Below the pieces are notes generated by a model. The model was not told where the DNA came from. It saw nothing but the letters and a program-made list of their open reading frames with translations, and searched no databases. Shown here piece after piece: positions 55,994 through 64,000 of a stretch of 64,000 nt of DNA (positions are counted from its first letter, which is position 1; each line of letters begins with the position of its first letter). The DNA comes from Roseivivax marinus. Lineage in GTDB: Bacteria; Pseudomonadota; Alphaproteobacteria; Rhodobacterales; Rhodobacteraceae. The stretch spans positions 1 to 64,000 of the forward strand of contig NZ_FOAI01000009.1 in NCBI RefSeq assembly GCF_900109705.1, in the 5' to 3' direction. The position numbers and the translations under genes were made by a program.

Positions 55994-58500
55994 ATGGCGA
56001 ACCTTATCCCCGGCTTCGGCGAAGAATTTCTAGATCGGAGCGACGACGGCTCGACCGAGCAGATCGACGCCACCCCCATCTTCGAGGACGGCATCAATTT
56101 CTTCGGAACGCTCTAAGAGGGCTTCTGGATCAACAACAACGGTTCGATCACCTTCGCGAACCCGCGTAGCAGCTTCACGCCCGACGTGATCACCGGCGTG
56201 TCCAACAACCCCGAGATCACGCCCTACTTCGCCGACGTGGACACCCGCAACGAGGCGGTGCCAGGACCGACGCCCGGTGGCAACTCCACCGGCACGAACC
56301 TCGTCTATTACGACTTCGACGAGGCCAACGACCGCATCATCATCACCTGGGACGATGTCGGCTACTTCAGCCGCAACAACGACCTTCTGAACGCCTTCCA
56401 GCTGATCCTGACCGACCGCGGCGATGGCGACTTCGACATCCAGTTCCGCTACGAAGACGTGCAGTGGACCACCGGCAATGCGTCGGGTGGCTCGGGCGGC
56501 TTCGGCGGCACGCCGGCACGCGCGGGCTACACTGCCGGCACCGGTGAGGACGGCACTTTTTCGAGTTGCCGCAATCGGGTGTCGAAGCCGAACTGATCGA
56601 ACTTGAAAATACCGAGGGCAACACCGGCACCGAGGGCATCTGGAACTTCTTCGTCCGGAATGGGGGCGTGGTCGACCGCATCGTGCCGCTTCTGCCCGAG
56701 GGCGCGCGGGGCGGCGCGGCCACCGGCGACCCGCACCTCGTGACGCTCGACGGGGCCGGCTACGACTTCCAGGCCGCGGGCGAGATCGTCCTGGTGCGCG
56801 ATACCGCGAGCAACCTCGAGATCCAGGCCCGCATGGTGCCGATCGCAGACACGGTCAGCGTGATCGCCGCCGTCGCGACCACCGTTGGCTCGGACGTCGT
56901 TCAGATCGATGCGACCGACGCCCAGCCGGTGTCGGTCAATGGCACGCCGATCGAGGTCGAGAACTTCGGCCAGTATGACGTCGATGGCGGCTCCATCTTC
57001 CGTCAGGACGACCAGTACGTGGTGGTCTATGCCGGCGCGGACGGCAATGTCGGTGACGGAGACAACCAGCTGATCGTCGACGTGCGCGGCGACCGGATCG
57101 ACGTGGACGTCGCCATCGACGGCTCGACCGGTTCGTTCGAGGGTCTCCTCGGGGACGGAGACGGCAACCCGTCGAACGACATCGCCCGGGCCGATGGCAC
57201 CGTCCTGGCACGTCCGCTGGCGTTCGAGGACCTTTACGGCGGCTTCCGCGACGACTGGCGGGTGACCACCGATGCGCAGAGCCTGTTCACTTACGACGCC
57301 GGCGAGAGCCTCGAGGACTTCTACATCGCCGACCAGCCGACCTCGCTCATTACCTTTGCCGACATCGACCCCGACGTTCTGGCCGCGGCCCAGGCGGCGG
57401 CGCTAGCGGCGGGGCTCGACCAGGGCAGCACGGCTTTCCGCAACGCGGTGCTGGACTTTGCGCTGACCGATGACGCGTCCTACCTCGACAGTGCCGCCAA
57501 CACCGCGGGCGATGCCGAGGACTACATCTCGTATACGGGCGAGACGGGCCTCGTGATCACCGGTGACGACACCTCCGAAGTGCTCGTGGGCACGGTTCTG
57601 TCCGACACCATTTCCGGCGCGGGTGGCAACGACACCATCACCGGCGGCGACGACCGGCTCGAGGGCAACGCCGGTGCCGATACCCTGTTCGGCGGTGCGG
57701 GCGACGACGGCCTGATCGGCGGCGGTGGCAACGACGTGCTCGACGGTGGCGCTGGCGACGACAACATCGCGGCCGGCACCGGGAACGACGTGCTCGATGG
57801 CGACGTGGGCGACGACCGCCTCGGCGGCGGCGAGGGCAACGACAGCATCTCGGGCGGTGACGGTAACGACACCATCCGCGGCGGTGTCGGCTCCGATACC
57901 GTCGATGCGGGTGCCGGCGACGACGCGGTCGCGGGCGGCGCCGATGCCGACAACCTCGACGGCGGCGCGGGCGATGACACGATGGGCGGCAGCTTCGCCG
58001 ATGACACCGTGACCGGCGGCGGCGGCGACGACAGCCTCGGCGGCGGCTTCGGCCAGGACCTCATCAATGCCGGGCCGGGCAACAACGCCGTCGGCGGCGG
58101 CGAGGGCAACGACACCATCATCGCGGGTGGCGGGACCGACTTCCTCGCCGGTGGCGGCCGCAACGACGTGATCAACGGCGGCGGCGGCGACGACACCATC
58201 AACGGCGGCGATGGCAACGACACCGTGGATGGCGGCAACGGTGCGGACGTGTTCGTCTGGAACGAGGGCGAGGCCGGCGCGGTCGATGTCATCGAGGGCT
58301 TCGAGGACGGCAGCGACATGCTGATGCTCACTGGGGTCGAGAACGCGCCCGGCTCGGGCCTGCAGGGCCGGGTCGATGCGCTCGACATCACCACCGTCGC
58401 TGGCGGTGGCGCGGCCCAGTTGAGCTACGACGGCCAGATCATCGTGGTCGAGGGCGTGACCGCCGCGGACCTGACCGTGGACGACTTCATGTTCATCTGA
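55994..58500 (+). pseudogene. Broken nidogen-VWD-RTX secreted protein gene
   Basis: The frame opens at ATG 55994 with AAAGGA upstream (MANLIPGFGEEFLDRSDDGS). A TAA at 56114-56116 interrupts it exactly where nidogen domains have Tyr (GTL-stop-EGFWINNNGSITF). The same frame then continues through a nidogen-like domain to about 56556. At a run of five T (56557-56561) the reading must shift by -1 to keep homology (GTFFELPQSG instead of GTFSSCR). The rest is a VWD-type domain (GDPHLVTLDGAGYDFQ, about 56720-57180), a linker, about 15 RTX nonapeptides, and a C-terminal secretion region ending FMFI. Two lesions indicate a pseudogene, unless both are sequence errors. Confidence 0.85.
57562..58240 (+). 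repeat. RTX nonapeptide repeat block
   Basis: Tandem GGxGxDxxx repeats with a 27-base period, for example GGAGDDGLIGGGGNDVLDGG and GGDGNDTIRGGVGSDTVDAG, run through this stretch of the pseudogene. In intact proteins these bind calcium as a beta-roll, for export by type I secretion. The DNA periodicity reflects protein repeats, not a CRISPR array. Confidence 0.9.
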
Positions 58501-58521
58501 TCGGGCCGGAGCGATCCAAGG

Positions 58522-58551
58522 GAAGGGGGCGTCGCAAGACGCCCCCTTCTT
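58522..58551 (+). terminator. Terminator after the RTX pseudogene
   Basis: A 12-bp stem (58522-58533 with 58538-58549) closed by a GCAA tetraloop is followed by a short TTC. This is stable enough to end the transcript. Confidence 0.75.
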
Positions 58552-58603
58552 CGTGGGGACCTGCGACCGGCCGCCCGCCGCAACGCGGGCCGCCAGACAC
58601 GAC

Positions 58604-58632
58604 AAACCCCCGAAGGCGGCTGCCCCGGGGGT
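58604..58632 (-). terminator. Terminator of rpsU (minus strand)
   Basis: On the minus strand a 7-bp stem, ACCCCCG (58632-58626) with CGGGGGT (58612-58606), encloses 13 bases that can pair further and is followed by TT and GTC. It lies 35 bases past the rpsU stop. Confidence 0.65.
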
Positions 58633-58666
58633 AGTCAATCGCGTCAGTTCGGAAACGTGAGGCTCT

Positions 58667-58873
58667 TCAGAGAAGACCTTCGCGCTGGGCCTTTTTGCGT
58701 GCCAGCTTGCGCGCACGGCGGACGGCCTCGGCCTTCTCGCGTGCTTTCTTCTCGGACGGCTTCTCGAAATGCTGCCGAAGCTTCATTTCACGGAAGACGC
58801 CTTCGCGCTGCAGCTTCTTCTTCAGGGCCCGGAGGGCCTGATCGACGTTGTTGTCGCGAACGCTAACCTGCAT
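58667..58873 (-). CDS. rpsU: 30S ribosomal protein S21
   Basis: The 68-residue product begins [20 protein letters not shown] and ends with a very basic tail ([14 protein letters not shown]), the normal S21 form. AAAGGTGG lies upstream. S21 stands alone here, as in many alphaproteobacteria. An upstream open frame extends past the ATG but has no homology. Confidence 0.95.
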   Translation of the reverse strand: MQVSVRDNNVDQALRALKKKLQREGVFREMKLRQHFEKPSEKKAREKAEAVRRARKLARKKAQREGLL

Positions 58874-59009
58874 GTGGTTGTCACCACCTTTCTGAGTTGG
58901 AGTTGCAAGGAAATGCAGGAGGTGGCCGTATAGCAAAGCCTCGCTAGCTTGTCCAGTACCCCTGACAGGGGCACCGCGACCCCGCCCGGCCAGAGCGACA
59001 GGAGAGATC

Positions 59010-59717
59010 ATGACCGACGATATGCAGGACGACCCGACAGACAAGATGATCGACGCCGCGCTGATGCACGTGCCATTCGACGGCTGGACCGAGACCACGT
59101 TCCGCGCCGCCATGAAGGATGCCGAGGTGGCGCCCGCGGTGGCCAAGGGCCTCTTTCCCCGGGGCGCCGTGGATCTAGCGCTGGCATTTCACGCCCGTGG
59201 CGACCGGCGCCTGCCCGGCCGGCTCGCCGCCATGAACCTCGACGGTCTGCGCTACCGCGACAAGGTCGCTCGCGCCGTCCGCGCGCGCATCGAGCTGTCC
59301 GAGGACCGAGAGGCGGTGCGCCGGGGCATGACGCTGTTCTCTCTGCCGATCTACTCGGCCGACGGTGTGCGCGCGCTCTGGTCCACCTCGGACGCCATCT
59401 GGCGCGCCCTCGGCGACAGCTCGGACGACGTCAACTGGTATTCCAAGCGCGCGACGCTGGCCGGGGTCTACTCGTCCACGGTGCTCTACTGGCTGGGCGA
59501 CGATTCTCCCGAAAGCCGCGAGACGTGGGATTTCCTCGACCGGCGTATCGATGACGTGATGCGCATCGAGAGCGCGAAGTCCGGCCTGCGCAAGCTGCCG
59601 TTCATGGGCACGCTGATGGACCTGCCCAACCGCGTCGCCGCACGTGCCGCGCCGCGCCGTCGGGACGAGGACATCCCCGGCAGCTGGCCGCCCGCGGACA
59701 CGCCCGCCGCGCGTTGA
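59010..59717 (+). CDS. COQ9 family ubiquinone biosynthesis protein
   Basis: The 235-residue product matches the COQ9 family: a TetR-like helical fold with [21 protein letters not shown] at the N-terminus and the lipid-binding region with [47 protein letters not shown]. In eukaryotes COQ9 supports COQ7 hydroxylation; the bacterial role is presumed similar. GACAGGAGAG precedes the ATG. The disordered C-terminus ([20 protein letters not shown]) is not conserved. Confidence 0.92.
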   Translation: MTDDMQDDPTDKMIDAALMHVPFDGWTETTFRAAMKDAEVAPAVAKGLFPRGAVDLALAFHARGDRRLPGRLAAMNLDGLRYRDKVARAVRARIELSEDREAVRRGMTLFSLPIYSADGVRALWSTSDAIWRALGDSSDDVNWYSKRATLAGVYSSTVLYWLGDDSPESRETWDFLDRRIDDVMRIESAKSGLRKLPFMGTLMDLPNRVAARAAPRRRDEDIPGSWPPADTPAAR

Positions 59718-59795
59718 CCGTTGCCGATTGACCCGCGGCGGGCGGCGGCCACATCGTGCGGGCGTCAGACCGGACCGAAGAAGGAGTCATTCCCC

Positions 59796-60785
59796 GTGAG
59801 CCAGACCATGCGCGTCATCGAAATTTCCAAGGCCGGCGGCCCCGAAGTGCTGACCCCGGCGGAGCGCTCCGTCCCCGAGCCGGGCCATGGCGAGGTCCGG
59901 CTCCGTATCGCCTATGCAGGCGTCAACCGGCCCGACGCGCTGCAGCGCGCGGGCCTCTACGCACCGCCGCCCGAAGCCAGCGACCTGCCGGGCCTCGAGG
60001 CCGCCGGAACCGTGGACGCGATCGGCCCGGGCGTGACCGAGGTGAAAGAGGGCGACCGGGTCTGCGCGCTTCTGCCCGGCGGCGGCTATGCCGAGTACGC
60101 GCTCACGCCCGCCGCGCATTGCTTGCCGGTGCCGGAGGGCATGGACCTGCAGCACGCGGCCTGCCTGCCCGAGACCTACTTCACCGTCTGGTCGAATGTC
60201 TTCCAGCGCGGTGCCCTGCAGGCCGGCGAGCGTTTTCTCTGTCACGGCGGCTCGTCGGGCATCGGCACCACGGCCATCCAGCTCGCACGGCACTTCGGCG
60301 CGCGCGTCTTCGCCACTGCCGGGTCGGCCGAGAAATGCGCGAAATGTACCGAGCTCGGCGCCGAGCGGGCGATCAACTACCGCGAGGAAGACTTCGTCGA
60401 TGTGATTCGCGCCGAGGGCGGCGCCGACCTGATCCTCGACATGGTGGGCGGCGACTACATCCCGCGCAACGTGAAGGCGCTGGCCGATGACGGCCGTCTC
60501 GTGCAGATCGCGTTCCTGTCGGGCCCCAAGGTCGAGCTGAACTTCGCACAGGTGATGACCCGACGGCTGACGATCACCGGCTCGACGCTCCGGCCGCAGA
60601 GCGACCTTGCCAAGGCCCGGATCGCGGACGCCTTGCGTGAACACGTCTGGCCGCTCCTCGACGCGGGCACGGTGGGTCCGATCATGGATTCCGAGTTTCC
60701 GCTCGAGGAGGCGGCGAAGGCGCACGCGCGGATGGAGGGCTCGGACCACATCGGCAAGATCGTCCTGAAGGTGGGGGGCGACTGA
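59796..60785 (+). CDS. NAD(P)H quinone oxidoreductase (MDR family, PIG3-like)
   Basis: The 329-residue product starts at GTG 59796 with AAGGAG 9 bases upstream (MSQTMRVIEISKAGG); ATG 59808 is an alternative. The GroES-like domain has YAGVNRPDALQRAGLYAPPP and the nucleotide site is LCHGGSSGIGTTAIQLARHFGA. DLILDMVGGDYIPRNVKALADDGRLVQIAFL follows. The pattern is that of NAD(P)H:quinone oxidoreductases of the PIG3/TP53I3 type, which lack zinc. It follows coq9 by 78 bases, so both may relate to quinones. Confidence 0.9.
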   Translation: MSQTMRVIEISKAGGPEVLTPAERSVPEPGHGEVRLRIAYAGVNRPDALQRAGLYAPPPEASDLPGLEAAGTVDAIGPGVTEVKEGDRVCALLPGGGYAEYALTPAAHCLPVPEGMDLQHAACLPETYFTVWSNVFQRGALQAGERFLCHGGSSGIGTTAIQLARHFGARVFATAGSAEKCAKCTELGAERAINYREEDFVDVIRAEGGADLILDMVGGDYIPRNVKALADDGRLVQIAFLSGPKVELNFAQVMTRRLTITGSTLRPQSDLAKARIADALREHVWPLLDAGTVGPIMDSEFPLEEAAKAHARMEGSDHIGKIVLKVGGD

Positions 60786-61134
60786 CGGACGCTTCCGGTC
60801 GCCCGCGCGGTCACGATCCCGGCGGTGCGGGCCTCGGGCAGGCTGGCGGTCGCAATGCGCGATCTTGGTGCAAGCTTCGGCCAGCCGCGCTCACCGGCGG
60901 TCGCCGCCTCGAATGCATCCATCGCGTCGCTCGGAGGATATATCTGACGCGCGCTGGCATTCCGTTCCGAAGGAAAGCGCGCTTCCGCTCCGTCTTCTTG
61001 GCGAGAATATCGCGGGAGCGCGAGGGCAGAGCCCTCGCTCGCCGCCTGTCTCGCGCCCGCGTTCCGCAGCTCTCTGCTCGGGTTGATATGCTGACCTGAT
61101 AAGCTCGCGCCCACGAACCGCCCGAGCGCGCGTG
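60786..61134. other. 349-base gap without a recognised gene
   Basis: The only structure seen is an 8-bp hairpin GCGAGGGC (61020-61027) with GCCCTCGC (61031-61038), a possible weak purD terminator on the minus strand. A minus-strand frame from ATG 60922 (MDAFEAATAGERGWPKL) has gene-like codon use for about 45 codons, then runs into the antisense of the quinone oxidoreductase. It could be a decayed gene fragment. Confidence 0.3.
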
Positions 61135-62412
61135 TCAGTCCTCCGCGGCTCCGAGCGCGCGCCAGCCGATGTCGCGGCGGCAGATGCCGCCCGGCCAGTC
61201 CACCGCGTCGACCAGCGCGTAGGCGCGGTCGCGGGCCTCTGCAAGCGACGCGCCGCGGGCCGTGCAGTTCAGCACCCGTCCGCCCGAGGAGACCACGTCT
61301 CCGCCGGATCGCGCCGTGCCGGCGTGGAAGGTCATTTCCCAGGCGGTTTCGGGCAGGGCGTCGAGCCCGCCGATGGGCTGGCCCTTCTCGTAGGCGCCGG
61401 GATAGCCGTCGGCGGCCAGCACCACGGTCATCGCATGATCCTCGGCCCAATGGACGCGCGCCTCGTCGAGCCGGCCCTCGGCGCAGGCGTGGATCAGGTC
61501 GAGGGTCTGCGCGCCGAGCCGCATCATCAGCGCCTGGCACTCCGGGTCTCCGAAGCGCACGTTGTATTCGACGAGCCGGGGCGCGCCGTTCTCGATCATC
61601 AGGCCGACATAGAGCACGCCGCGGTAGGGCGTGCCGCGGCGGGCCATCTCGGCCATGGTCGGGCGGACGATCTCGTCCATGGCCCGGGCCTCGACCTCCG
61701 GCGTCATCACCGGCGCAGGCGAGTAGGCGCCCATGCCGCCGGTGTTGGGGCCGGTGTCGCCCTCTCCGATGCGCTTGTGATCCTGCGCGGTGCCGATGGG
61801 CAGGCAGGTTTCGCCGTCGACCAGAACGAAAAGCGAGGCTTCCTCGCCGGTCATGAATTCCTCGATCACAACCTCGGCCCCGGCAGCGCCGAACTCGCCG
61901 CCGAACATGTCGTCGAGCGCGTCGAGCGCCTGCGCCTCGGTCTCGGCCACGATCACGCCCTTGCCGGCAGCGAGCCCGTCGGCCTTGACCACGATGGGCG
62001 CGCCCTTGGCGCGCACGTAAGCGGCCGCCGCCTCGTGGTCGGTGAAGTGGGCCGAGGCCGCGGTGGGCGCGCCGGCGGCCGCGCAGATCTCCTTGGTGAA
62101 GGCCTTCGACGCCTCGAGCCGTGCCGCCGCTGCCGATGGCCCGAAGACCAGCACGCCGGCGTCGGCCAGCCGGTCGGCGATGCCAGCGGCCAGCGGCGCC
62201 TCGGGGCCCACGATCACCAGGTCGATGGCGTTCTCGCCTGCGAACTCGGCCACCGCGCCGCCGTCCTCGATGTCGACCCGGGCGCAGGTCGCGATCTGCG
62301 CGATGCCAGCGTTGCCGGGGGCCACGATCAGCTTGTCGCATTTCGGGTTCTGGAGCGCCGCCCAGGCCAGCGCGTGTTCGCGCCCGCCGCCGCCGAGGAT
62401 CAGGATGTTCAC
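61135..62412 (-). CDS. purD: Phosphoribosylamine-glycine ligase
   Basis: The 425-residue product catalyses the second step of purine synthesis. It starts at GTG 62412 with AAGGGGG upstream (MNILILGGGGREHALAWA). ATP-grasp features are visible: GPEAPLAAGIADRL, VVKADGLAAGKGV, TAQDHKRIGEGDTGPNTGGMGAYSPA, and VEYNVRFGDPECQ. Full length for the family. Frames reaching upstream of GTG have no homology. Confidence 0.96.
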   Translation of the reverse strand: MNILILGGGGREHALAWAALQNPKCDKLIVAPGNAGIAQIATCARVDIEDGGAVAEFAGENAIDLVIVGPEAPLAAGIADRLADAGVLVFGPSAAAARLEASKAFTKEICAAAGAPTAASAHFTDHEAAAAYVRAKGAPIVVKADGLAAGKGVIVAETEAQALDALDDMFGGEFGAAGAEVVIEEFMTGEEASLFVLVDGETCLPIGTAQDHKRIGEGDTGPNTGGMGAYSPAPVMTPEVEARAMDEIVRPTMAEMARRGTPYRGVLYVGLMIENGAPRLVEYNVRFGDPECQALMMRLGAQTLDLIHACAEGRLDEARVHWAEDHAMTVVLAADGYPGAYEKGQPIGGLDALPETAWEMTFHAGTARSGGDVVSSGGRVLNCTARGASLAEARDRAYALVDAVDWPGGICRRDIGWRALGAAED

Positions 62413-62597
62413 GCGTGCCCCCTTGGTCCGTGTCGTCTGGCCTGCCGCCGCCCGCCTCGTAGCCGGGTGTCCCGTGTCGCACAAGTGTCCCGGAACAGGG
62501 CGGGTGACCGGGGTTGCGGAAGGGAGCGACCGGCGGAAGGGATCGAGCACGGAACAGACCTCCTATGTGACGAAAACACCGGAGATCGAAGGCGTGC

Positions 62598-62774
62598 ATG
62601 TCGTCCATTCCGGAAGTGTCAGACCCTGCCGAAGATAAACTCGAGGGACTCGGCACGTTCAAAGACTGCGCACAGGTTGTCGAGGCCACGCGGAACCGTT
62701 TCGCCCCGCTTAATGCCCGCGCGCTCTGCTGCCCGACTTGTTCCATGAAAGCGGGCGGCGACGCCGCGGCCTGA
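62598..62774 (+). CDS. Possible small cysteine-containing protein, 58 aa
   Basis: The frame runs from ATG 62598, preceded by GAAGG at 6 bases, to TGA 62772-62774. It encodes 58 residues with cysteines at 24, 44, 45 and 48 (LCCPTCS), which could bind a metal. I know no homologue. It is the only candidate gene in the 431-base divergent gap between purD and xseA, which otherwise must hold both promoters. It may be a chance frame. Confidence 0.3.
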   Translation: MSSIPEVSDPAEDKLEGLGTFKDCAQVVEATRNRFAPLNARALCCPTCSMKAGGDAAA

Positions 62775-62843
62775 GGCGCGCGGCCCCGGTTTCCTCCGGC
62801 GCGCGCCGCGTCTAGTCTGACGCGCGGCAAGACGAGGGACGGC

Positions 62844-64000
62844 ATGGACCTGATCGACGACGAGCCCGGCGGCAGCGGCCCCGGCAATACCCCGGAATTC
62901 ACGGTCTCCGAGATCTCGGGGGCGGTGAAGCGCACCATCGAGGGCGAGTTCTCCTACGTCCGGGTGCGGGGCGAGGTGGGGCGCGTGTCACGGCCGCGGT
63001 CCGGGCACGTCTATCTCGACCTGAAGGACGACCGCTCGGTGCTGTCAGGGGTCGTCTGGAAGGGCAAGGCCGCGCAGCTCGAGACCCAGCCCGAGGAGGG
63101 ACTCGAGGTGATCGCCACCGGACGGCTCACCACATTCCCCGGCCAGTCCAAGTATCAGATCGTGATCGAGACGATCCGGCCCGCGGGGCAGGGCGCGCTC
63201 ATGGCAATGCTCGAGAAGCGCCGCGCCGCGCTGGCAGCCGAAGGCCTGTTCGACGACGCGCGCAAGCGGCCTCTGCCGTTCCTGCCGGAGATCGTCGGCG
63301 TCGTCACCTCGCCCTCGGGCGCGGTGATCCGCGACATCCTGCACCGGTTGCGCGACCGCTTTCCCCGCAAGGTCCTGATCTGGCCGGTGGCGGTGCAGGG
63401 CGCGGCCTGCGCGCCCGAGGTCGCGCGCGCGATCGAGGGGTTCAACCGCATGTCCCCGGGCGGCGCGCTGCCGCGGCCCGACGTGCTGATCGTGGCGCGT
63501 GGCGGCGGGTCGATCGAAGACCTCTGGGGCTTCAACGAAGAGGCGGTGGTGCGGGCCGCGGCGGCGTCCGATATTCCGCTGATCTCGGCGGTCGGGCACG
63601 AGACCGACACCACGCTGATCGACTTCGCCTCCGACCGTCGCGCGCCGACGCCCACGGCCGCAGCCGAGATCGCGGTGCCGGTGCGGCGCGACCTGCTGGC
63701 CTGGTCCGAGGAGATGCAGGCGCGGCTAGTGCGCGCGGTAACCTATCGGCTCGAGGTCCGTGGACAACGGCTGACCGACCTCGCCCGCGCGCTGCCCCGG
63801 CCCGAGAGCCTGCTCGATGGTCCGCGCCAGCGGCTCGACGTGGCGGGCGACCGGCTGCCGGCAGCCCTGGTGCGCGGGGTTCAGGTGCGCCGCGTGGCGT
63901 TGTCGGAGACCTCGGGCAGCCTGCGCCCCGCCGCGCTGCGGGCGCGCGCGGGCGAATGCCGCCGCGCGCTCGGGGCCCTGGCCCCTCGGCTTGCCCCCGC
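62844..64000 (+). CDS. xseA: Exodeoxyribonuclease VII large subunit, N-terminal part (cut by window end)
   Basis: The visible 385 residues begin [20 protein letters not shown]. They contain the OB-fold DNA-binding domain (about 18-115: [28 protein letters not shown]). The catalytic domain follows with [40 protein letters not shown] and [28 protein letters not shown], as in known XseA. The coiled-coil region begins near residue 285. It degrades single-stranded DNA with XseB. GAGGGACGGC precedes the ATG. Confidence 0.96.
   Translation, partial: MDLIDDEPGGSGPGNTPEFTVSEISGAVKRTIEGEFSYVRVRGEVGRVSRPRSGHVYLDLKDDRSVLSGVVWKGKAAQLETQPEEGLEVIATGRLTTFPGQSKYQIVIETIRPAGQGALMAMLEKRRAALAAEGLFDDARKRPLPFLPEIVGVVTSPSGAVIRDILHRLRDRFPRKVLIWPVAVQGAACAPEVARAIEGFNRMSPGGALPRPDVLIVARGGGSIEDLWGFNEEAVVRAAAASDIPLISAVGHETDTTLIDFASDRRAPTPTAAAEIAVPVRRDLLAWSEEMQARLVRAVTYRLEVRGQRLTDLARALPRPESLLDGPRQRLDVAGDRLPAALVRGVQVRRVALSETSGSLRPAALRARAGECRRALGALAPRLAP

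Noticed and set aside
56540-56570. Programmed -1 frameshift at the T5 run of the RTX gene
   Set aside because: The A-site codon could slip, but the P-site would mismatch, and an independent nonsense codon lies upstream. A decayed gene or sequencing error is simpler.
57562-58240. CRISPR-like tandem repeat
   Set aside because: The 27-base period encodes calcium-binding RTX nonapeptides in one frame, and no unique spacers separate identical repeats.
60455-62938. An 827-codon minus-strand frame across the quinone oxidoreductase, purD and the start of xseA
   Set aside because: It is a shadow of purD in another frame. Only a short part near 60786-60922 has plausible codon use, and it was noted as a possible remnant.

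Overview
The window is about 64 kb of high-GC chromosome whose proteins and gene order look like an alphaproteobacterium of the family Rhodobacteraceae (Roseobacter/Rhodobacter type). The reasons are a tuf-S10-spc-alpha ribosomal supercluster, an L3 with a long charged C-terminal tail, a malyl-CoA lyase of the Rhodobacter Mcl1 type, a COQ9 homologue, TRAP and BCCT transporters, and frequent GTG/TTG starts with good ribosome binding sites. The assignment rests on recognising protein sequences, not on a search. No tRNA, rRNA, insertion sequence, prophage or CRISPR array was seen.

Region 1 (1-20.9 kb) is the ribosomal protein/RNA polymerase supercluster: end of tuf, rpsJ-rplCDW, rplB-rpsS-rplV-rpsC-rplP, rpmC-rpsQ-rplNXE-rpsNH-rplFR-rpsE-rpmD, rplO-secY-adk, rpsMK-rpoA-rplQ. 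The classical order is kept, but it is broken twice by non-ribosomal genes. Between rplP and rpmC lie a small unknown gene, a 2-oxoglutarate/Fe(II) oxygenase-like gene and a secreted protein gene. Between rpmD and rplO lie three minus-strand genes: a zinc-less MDR oxidoreductase, a DEAD-box RNA helicase with a long leader, and a HEPN-like protein. Several other junctions (rplW/rplB, rplR/rpsE, adk/rpsM, rpsK/rpoA) hold long GC-rich hairpins.

Region 2 (21-30.8 kb) has a Deg-type periplasmic protease with rarA, a class I cytochrome c, malyl-CoA lyase, an orphan 5TMR-LYT membrane protein, and a D-amino-acid module: dgcN and dgcA (D-glutamate to N-acetyl-L-glutamate) plus a D-amino-acid transaminase. 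Three copies of a short intergenic repeat sit around that module.

Region 3 (30.8-39.7 kb) is the most distinctive block. A divergent RpiR-type regulator faces an N-formylglutamate-amidohydrolase-like gene, a DctQ-DctM-DctP TRAP transporter, a glutamine-synthetase-like ligase, an aldehyde dehydrogenase and an iron-type alcohol dehydrogenase. Together they suggest uptake and gamma-glutamyl-linked oxidation of an amine or amino alcohol. That is an inference from the gene set.

Region 4 (40-47 kb) holds pyruvate kinase, a small membrane protein, rpmI-rplT, and pheS and pheT separated by a YrhK-like membrane protein. Region 5 (47-56 kb) is a set of housekeeping and stress genes: a secreted protein, YtoQ, a glutathione transferase, MscL, a cation diffusion facilitator, an Impact-domain protein, alanine dehydrogenase with a divergent Lrp regulator, a BCCT transporter and a GMC oxidoreductase. 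Region 6 (56-64 kb) has a large nidogen/VWD/RTX secreted-protein gene broken by a nonsense codon and a frameshift, then rpsU, coq9, a quinone oxidoreductase, purD and the start of xseA.
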